Shown: positions 6,528 to 9,954 of the stretch, piece after piece
Layout of the letters: the number at the start of each line of letters is the position of its first letter
How positions within the stretch are numbered: the first letter of the stretch is position 1
From: Planctomycetota bacterium
GTDB lineage: Bacteria; Planctomycetota; Planctomycetia; Planctomycetales; Planctomycetaceae
Assembly: GCA_013151585.1 (NCBI GenBank)
Contig: JAADHY010000685.1
Coordinates: 1-9,954 of the forward strand
DNA length: 9,954 nucleotides
Direction: 5' to 3'
Made by a program: the position numbers and the translations under genes
The notes under the pieces: generated by a model
The model's database searches: none
The model's input: the letters and a program-made list of their open reading frames with translations, nothing else
What the model was told of the DNA's origin: nothing

Positions 6528-9500
6528 ATGTTGCGCTTTGATTGGTTGGAAGGGCTCAAGTCCGATGTCCTCGCAGAGCGAAAGTGGTTAGCGAAATCGG
6601 GGCGGCCGCGCCGGCGCCGGCGGCCTCGACGCGTTGTCCCTGCCGAAACGTTGGAGGACCGAACGCTTTTGTCGCCGGCTTCGCTGAGCCAGGCTCAGCA
6701 GGATCTCAGCAACGCTCAAAGCGCCTATCAGCAAGCGGTCGAAACTTACAACACGTCCGCAAGTCAAATTCTGGATCAGCTCGGACTGAATGTCTCGTCC
6801 GTCCTGCAAACTTTGGCCCAAAACGCCGCTGCGTTGGGCGACGCTTTTGTGCAAGCGGTGGCTTCGATTGAGCAAACGCTACAGGGGACCTTGCAGCCTT
6901 TGGCGGATTCCTTCGAGGCTGCTGTCAGCACACTGCAGACGACCTACGAGAACCAGACTGCTTCGGCGGACGCCAACTATGCTCAGACGTTGCAGACCCT
7001 TCGTGACGCGTACGCCCAGTCCGTCGGGACAGCCGAAGCGTCGTATCAGGCCGCCGTCGAATCGGCGGACGGGGCCTTCAGCGCGACGGAAGAAAGCGAG
7101 ACGCAGAGGTACAACGCCGCGGTCGAAGCGGCTCAAAGCCGATTCACAGCCAGCGTGGCTGCCGCTGATGCGGCTTTTGACCTGGCTTGGCAGAACGCCC
7201 AAAGCGCGTACGATGCGTCGGAGGGCAACGCTTGGACTGCGTATCAAACCACGGTCGGCGATCAGCCGGGCGGGCTGCTGGACACCTACAATCAAGCTGT
7301 CTCAGCCGCGGCCAGCACGCGGGACAGCATCTTGGCCAACTACCCGGACGTGGTTTACGACCCGTTGCCGGTGTTTGAGAGTCCGGGGTTTCAGAACGCC
7401 CTGGCAAACGCATCTCAGACGTTCGGCGCCAACATGACGGCTCTGGAAACGAGCCTCGACCAAAACCTTCAGCCCCACTGGGACGCCTATCAAGCTGCGT
7501 TGGCTTCGGCCCAGTCCACGTATGAGGGGGCGATTGCGCAGGCGGACGAGACCTGGCGGCAAGCCGTTCAGGCGGCGGAAGACGCCTACAGCGACGCAGT
7601 GGCTCAGGCGCAGGCCGCGTACGACGCGGCCGTCAACGGGCCGGGTGGACTGGCCGAGCAGTACGACGCAGCCATCCAGCAGGCTCGATCCGATTACGAT
7701 CAGGCCCTCGCCGACGCTCAGGCCGACTACGACTCCGCCGTCCAATCGGCGCAAGATGCCTATGACGCCGCCGTCCAAGCGGCCACGGAGGCCTTTCAGG
7801 CGTGGCTGACCGGTTCCGACGGCTCCGCCTCGGCCGTCACCAGCCGCACGCTCGTGATCACCACCACGACCAACTTCCTGCTCGGAACCGAGACCCAAAC
7901 CATCCAAGTCTCGCTCGGCACGGCGTCGGGAACCAGCATCACCTTCAGCTACTCCCCCGCCCAGCCGGTGGACTCCTCCGTCTGGGGCGAGCCCGCGTCC
8001 ACTCAGACCACCTTCGGCAGCCACACCGAGACGGTCACCGAGACCTTTACCCAGCCGCCCGGTGGGGCCTCGACCGGCGGCGCGGCCACCGCGTCCAGCG
8101 GCAATATGTTCGTCGTGGCCATGGAAATGCGATCGGAACTGTACCGGCAGGAGCTGGCGGCCATCGCGAGCACCTACACCGCGGCCGTCGATGCGGCTCG
8201 GCAAACCCGCGACGCGACCGTCGACGCCGCCAGACAGACGTACCAGACGACCGTCTACGGCCCCGGCGGATTGGCCGAGCAGTATGCGGACGCCGAGCGA
8301 GCCGCCGCTGAAACGTATCAGCAAACCGTGGACGACCTGGCGCGGGCCTATGCCGACTTCGAGACCTCCTTCTGGAACAACCTGTACGCCGGCAGTATGG
8401 GCGGCGACGAAGCCCCCGGCCCGGCTGGCGACGTGGACATGACGCCTCTGTATCAAGCGGCCAAGAATTACTCGATCGGAGTCGCTCAGGCCAACATCGC
8501 CTACGTGACCAGCCTAGCCGGTCCGTTTGTGGCGTTCGTCTCGGGCGAACGGGCCGCCGACGACGTCTACCAGACGGCCGTGATCAACGCCGACTATCAG
8601 TTCGGCTTGGACGAGAACGCGGCGTGGTCTCAGGCCGCGCTGGCGGCCATTGCCGCTCAGGACCGTTACCTGAAGGACCTGGCCGATCTGCAGGCGGCTT
8701 TCGAAATTGCTTTAGAGCAGCAGTCCGTCGCCACGGAACAGTCCATCGCCGGAGCGGCCTTGACGTTCAACCGGGCCGTGGCCGCAGCCGGCCAGACGCG
8801 GGATCAGCGGGCCGCCGACGCTCAGCGCACCTTCGAGCACGCCGCGGCGGACGCGTGGCAGGCCTTCACGCAGGCAGAAGTTCTCCAATGGCAAACGCTC
8901 CAGAACGCCGTGGCGACCGCCGACGAAACTCGCACCAACGCTCTGGCCGCCGCGGACCAGGCGCAGAGCCTCGCCTACGCTCAGGCCGACCAGGCTTACA
9001 ACCAGGCGGTGGCCGCGGCCGAAGTGGCTCTGACAGCGAACGTCTTGGGCGAGTACGTTGCCATCCTGCCGTCGATGACCAGCGAGGTCGTGAACTACGC
9101 CACCACGGTGGCCACCGACCTGGCCAGCGCCTACAGCAGCTACTATGGCAACGATCCGGCTCAGACGGCCGTGGGCAACGCCTGGCGCGACTACGACCTG
9201 GCCGTGGCTCAGGCGTGGAAGGACTATGCGGACGACGAAGCAGTGGCCTGGCAAACGTACGCCAATCAAGAGGCGGCGGCGTGGCAGACGTGGGTCGGGT
9301 CGGTCAGCGCCGCGGCCGTCGCGTGGACCAACCAGGTGGCGGCCGCCTACGGACAGATGGCGGCAGACATCGCTTCGGCCGCCCGCGATTGGCTGCAGAA
9401 CATGGCCGGCGCCACCGTGACGTGGGTTAACACGGTCGCTCCGGCGGAGAACGCGCTGGTCAAGGCCGAATCCAATGCGTTCCGTCAGGCCGCGTACGGA

Positions 9501-9954
9501 GAATCGGCGGCCTTCCGGACGCTGCAGGACGCATACTCTCAAGCGGCCTACGACTTCCTCACGGATTACCTCGTGGAAGAACTCAACTCCGTGACCGCGG
9601 CGGTACCGGCGATTCGGGACGCGGTGAAGGACGAGGTGACCGAGCTGACGGCGTACCTGACGGGTCTGGCCGGGGAAATTTCCAACGCCACCGTCCAGGT
9701 TCTCGGGCACGTGCGTTCGGCGGCCTTGGCGCTGGTGCCGCTGGACAACCCGGTGGCGATCGCGGCGGCCAATCTGGCCAATGCCCAAGCGGCTCTGGCC
9801 GCGTTTGAAGGCCTGCAGTGGGTACAGTCTTTGCCGCTGGAGGAGTTCGCCGCAGGGCCGGTCGAGTCGGCCGCGCCCGGACTTCCCGACCTGACCGGTT
9901 TCGGGCTATCCTGGTCGGACGGTCTGGATCACCGGCTGGACCTGGCCAGCACCG
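6528..9954 (+). CDS. giant LEDRTLLS-type exported protein with hendecad repeats, 3' end off window
   Basis: The frame from ATG 6528 is open without a stop to the window end: 1,142 codons. Residues 1-49 hold a short amphipathic start (MLRFDWLEGL), an arginine-rich tract (R26-R35) and LEDRTLLS at 42-49, a signature related to the LEPR-XLL domain at the N-terminus of large exported planctomycete proteins. From about residue 129 the protein is nearly all predicted helix with an exact 11-residue period: an aromatic at position 1 and small or aliphatic residues at 4, 5 and 8 (typical unit YDAAVQAATEA). Blocks run 129-239, 321-423, 539-608, 681-835 and 889-977. A Thr/Ser-rich, beta-like insert occupies about 426-526. 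No cysteine occurs, and only five lysines lie after residue 50. The last 30 residues (GLPDLTGFGLSWSDGLD) look like the start of a different, globular domain. I infer a cell-surface or secreted fibre or stalk; no enzymatic motif is visible. Confidence 0.9.
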   Translation, partial: MLRFDWLEGLKSDVLAERKWLAKSGRPRRRRRPRRVVPAETLEDRTLLSPASLSQAQQDLSNAQSAYQQAVETYNTSASQILDQLGLNVSSVLQTLAQNAAALGDAFVQAVASIEQTLQGTLQPLADSFEAAVSTLQTTYENQTASADANYAQTLQTLRDAYAQSVGTAEASYQAAVESADGAFSATEESETQRYNAAVEAAQSRFTASVAAADAAFDLAWQNAQSAYDASEGNAWTAYQTTVGDQPGGLLDTYNQAVSAAASTRDSILANYPDVVYDPLPVFESPGFQNALANASQTFGANMTALETSLDQNLQPHWDAYQAALASAQSTYEGAIAQADETWRQAVQAAEDAYSDAVAQAQAAYDAAVNGPGGLAEQYDAAIQQARSDYDQALADAQADYDSAVQSAQDAYDAAVQAATEAFQAWLTGSDGSASAVTSRTLVITTTTNFLLGTETQTIQVSLGTASGTSITFSYSPAQPVDSSVWGEPASTQTTFGSHTETVTETFTQPPGGASTGGAATASSGNMFVVAMEMRSELYRQELAAIASTYTAAVDAARQTRDATVDAARQTYQTTVYGPGGLAEQYADAERAAAETYQQTVDDLARAYADFETSFWNNLYAGSMGGDEAPGPAGDVDMTPLYQAAKNYSIGVAQANIAYVTSLAGPFVAFVSGERAADDVYQTAVINADYQFGLDENAAWSQAALAAIAAQDRYLKDLADLQAAFEIALEQQSVATEQSIAGAALTFNRAVAAAGQTRDQRAADAQRTFEHAAADAWQAFTQAEVLQWQTLQNAVATADETRTNALAAADQAQSLAYAQADQAYNQAVAAAEVALTANVLGEYVAILPSMTSEVVNYATTVATDLASAYSSYYGNDPAQTAVGNAWRDYDLAVAQAWKDYADDEAVAWQTYANQEAAAWQTWVGSVSAAAVAWTNQVAAAYGQMAADIASAARDWLQNMAGATVTWVNTVAPAENALVKAESNAFRQAAYGESAAFRTLQDAYSQAAYDFLTDYLVEELNSVTAAVPAIRDAVKDEVTELTAYLTGLAGEISNATVQVLGHVRSAALALVPLDNPVAIAAANLANAQAALAAFEGLQWVQSLPLEEFAAGPVESAAPGLPDLTGFGLSWSDGLDHRLDLAST
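6912..7244 (+). repeat. hendecad block A (residues 129-239)
   Basis: Ten consecutive 11-residue units (33 bp each): aromatics fall at F129, Y140, Y151, Y162, Y173, F184, Y195, F206, F217, Y228 and Y239 with no deviation. Ala and Val dominate repeat positions 4, 5 and 8. The DNA copies are diverged, so the pattern is kept at protein level. Confidence 0.85.
7257..7289 (+). repeat. PGGL register-break element, copy 1 (residues 244-254)
   Basis: GDQPGGLLDTY replaces a normal hendecad: the aromatic-to-aromatic distance here is 15 (Y239 to Y254) rather than 11. It is the most diverged of three related elements. Confidence 0.6.
7488..7796 (+). repeat. hendecad block B (residues 321-423)
   Basis: Aromatics at 321, 332, 343, 354 and 365, then after a 14-residue step at 379, 390, 401, 412 and 423. 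The two units starting at 7728 and 7761 are also clearly similar in DNA (both contain CCGCCGTCCAA), indicating a relatively recent 33-bp duplication. Confidence 0.85.
7638..7664 (+). repeat. PGGL register-break element, copy 2 (residues 371-379)
   Basis: GPGGLAEQY adds three residues to the 11-residue register (Y365 to Y379 is 14). The nine residues are identical to copy 3 although the codons differ at several positions. Confidence 0.75.
7803..8105 (+). other. Thr/Ser-rich insert inside the coiled-coil region (residues ~426-526)
   Basis: The hendecad pattern stops after F423 and resumes around residue 539. In between lie beta-prone, Thr/Ser/Gly-rich residues such as TLVITTTTNFLLG, TQTIQVSLG and SITFSYSPAQPV, closing with a PPGGASTGGAATASSG linker. 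It may form a small beta domain protruding from the rod. No family is recognised. Confidence 0.6.
8142..8351 (+). repeat. hendecad block C (residues 539-608)
   Basis: Units begin at Y539, Y550, R561, Y572, then after a 14-residue step at Y586, Y597 and Y608. Arginine replaces the aromatic at 561, a substitution that recurs in block D. Confidence 0.8.
8259..8285 (+). repeat. PGGL register-break element, copy 3 (residues 578-586)
   Basis: GPGGLAEQY, identical to copy 2 and again adding three residues (Y572 to Y586). In copies 2 and 3 the preceding unit begins with Y followed by a short TTV/AAV run, so the whole module is repeated. Confidence 0.75.
8568..9032 (+). repeat. hendecad block D (residues 681-835)
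   Basis: The longest uninterrupted run: 14 units between position-1 residues Y681, F692, A703, Y714, F725, T736, F747, R758, F769, F780, L791, R802, Q813, Y824 and L835. Position 1 is more variable than in block A, but the Ala/Val pattern at 4, 5 and 8 keeps the register. Confidence 0.8.
9192..9458 (+). repeat. hendecad block E, tryptophan-rich (residues 889-977)
   Basis: Eight units with position-1 residues Y889, Y900, Y911, W922, W933, M944, W955, W966 and L977. Tryptophan is favoured here both at position 1 and at position 9 (for example AVAWQT, AAAWQT), unlike the tyrosine-dominated earlier blocks. After L977 the register shifts by three residues (next aromatic pair F985/F996). Confidence 0.8.

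Noticed and set aside
6304..6591. 95-codon plus-strand frame overlapping the start of the giant gene
   Set aside because: It overlaps the giant gene's ribosome binding site and N-terminal coding region in another frame and has no recognisable domain; the region is better explained as a leader.
7302..8456. 384-codon minus-strand open frame across the giant gene, and a similar 358-codon frame at 8712-9788
   Set aside because: Both are antisense shadows. The 33-bp periodic Ala/Gln-rich coding sequence with G/C-ending codons leaves the opposite strand free of stops; their translations are Gly/Arg/Val-rich low-complexity sequence with no family signature.

Overview
The window looks like chromosomal DNA from a planctomycete. 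It is GC-rich, it carries a very large Ala/Gln-rich protein with the N-terminal Arg-rich tract plus LEDRTLLS signature typical of exported planctomycete giant proteins, and its coding density is low, with two non-coding gaps of about 1.1 kb and 0.7 kb. The species cannot be named from this sequence alone.

Layout from left to right. (1) 1-373 (+): C-terminal part of a DUF502-family membrane protein, cut by the window edge. (2) 516-3457 (-): a two-gene operon, convergent with the first gene. It encodes a membrane-anchored PAS-GAF-GAF-HisKA_2 histidine kinase and, translationally coupled through a TGATG overlap, a response regulator with a REC domain followed by a four-cysteine domain and no DNA-binding domain. 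(3) 3458-4625: a non-coding stretch with several perfect inverted repeats and no gene I can defend. (4) 4626-5804 (+): a KamA-family radical SAM/PLP aminomutase-like enzyme standing alone. (5) 5805-6527: non-coding, with a three-hairpin cluster behind the kamA-family gene, then a well-formed promoter with phased A-tracts, a palindrome at the likely transcription start, and a leader of about 270 nt with a strong hairpin just upstream of a good ribosome binding site. (6) 6528-9954 (+): the first 1,142 codons of the giant LEDRTLLS protein, open to the window end.

The most interesting feature is that giant protein. Beyond its export signature it is built from an almost unbroken 11-residue (hendecad) repeat. 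An aromatic residue recurs exactly every 11 positions for up to 13 consecutive repeats, with small or aliphatic residues at repeat positions 4, 5 and 8. The register is interrupted at three places by a PGGL-containing element that adds 3 or 4 residues, and once by a Thr/Ser-rich insert of about 100 residues. It has no cysteine and only five lysines after the first 50 residues. I infer a secreted or surface right-handed coiled-coil fibre or stalk. About 40 hendecads are visible.

The genes do not form one pathway. The kinase and regulator are a functional pair. The DUF502 gene, the aminomutase-like gene and the giant gene each appear to be separate transcription units.
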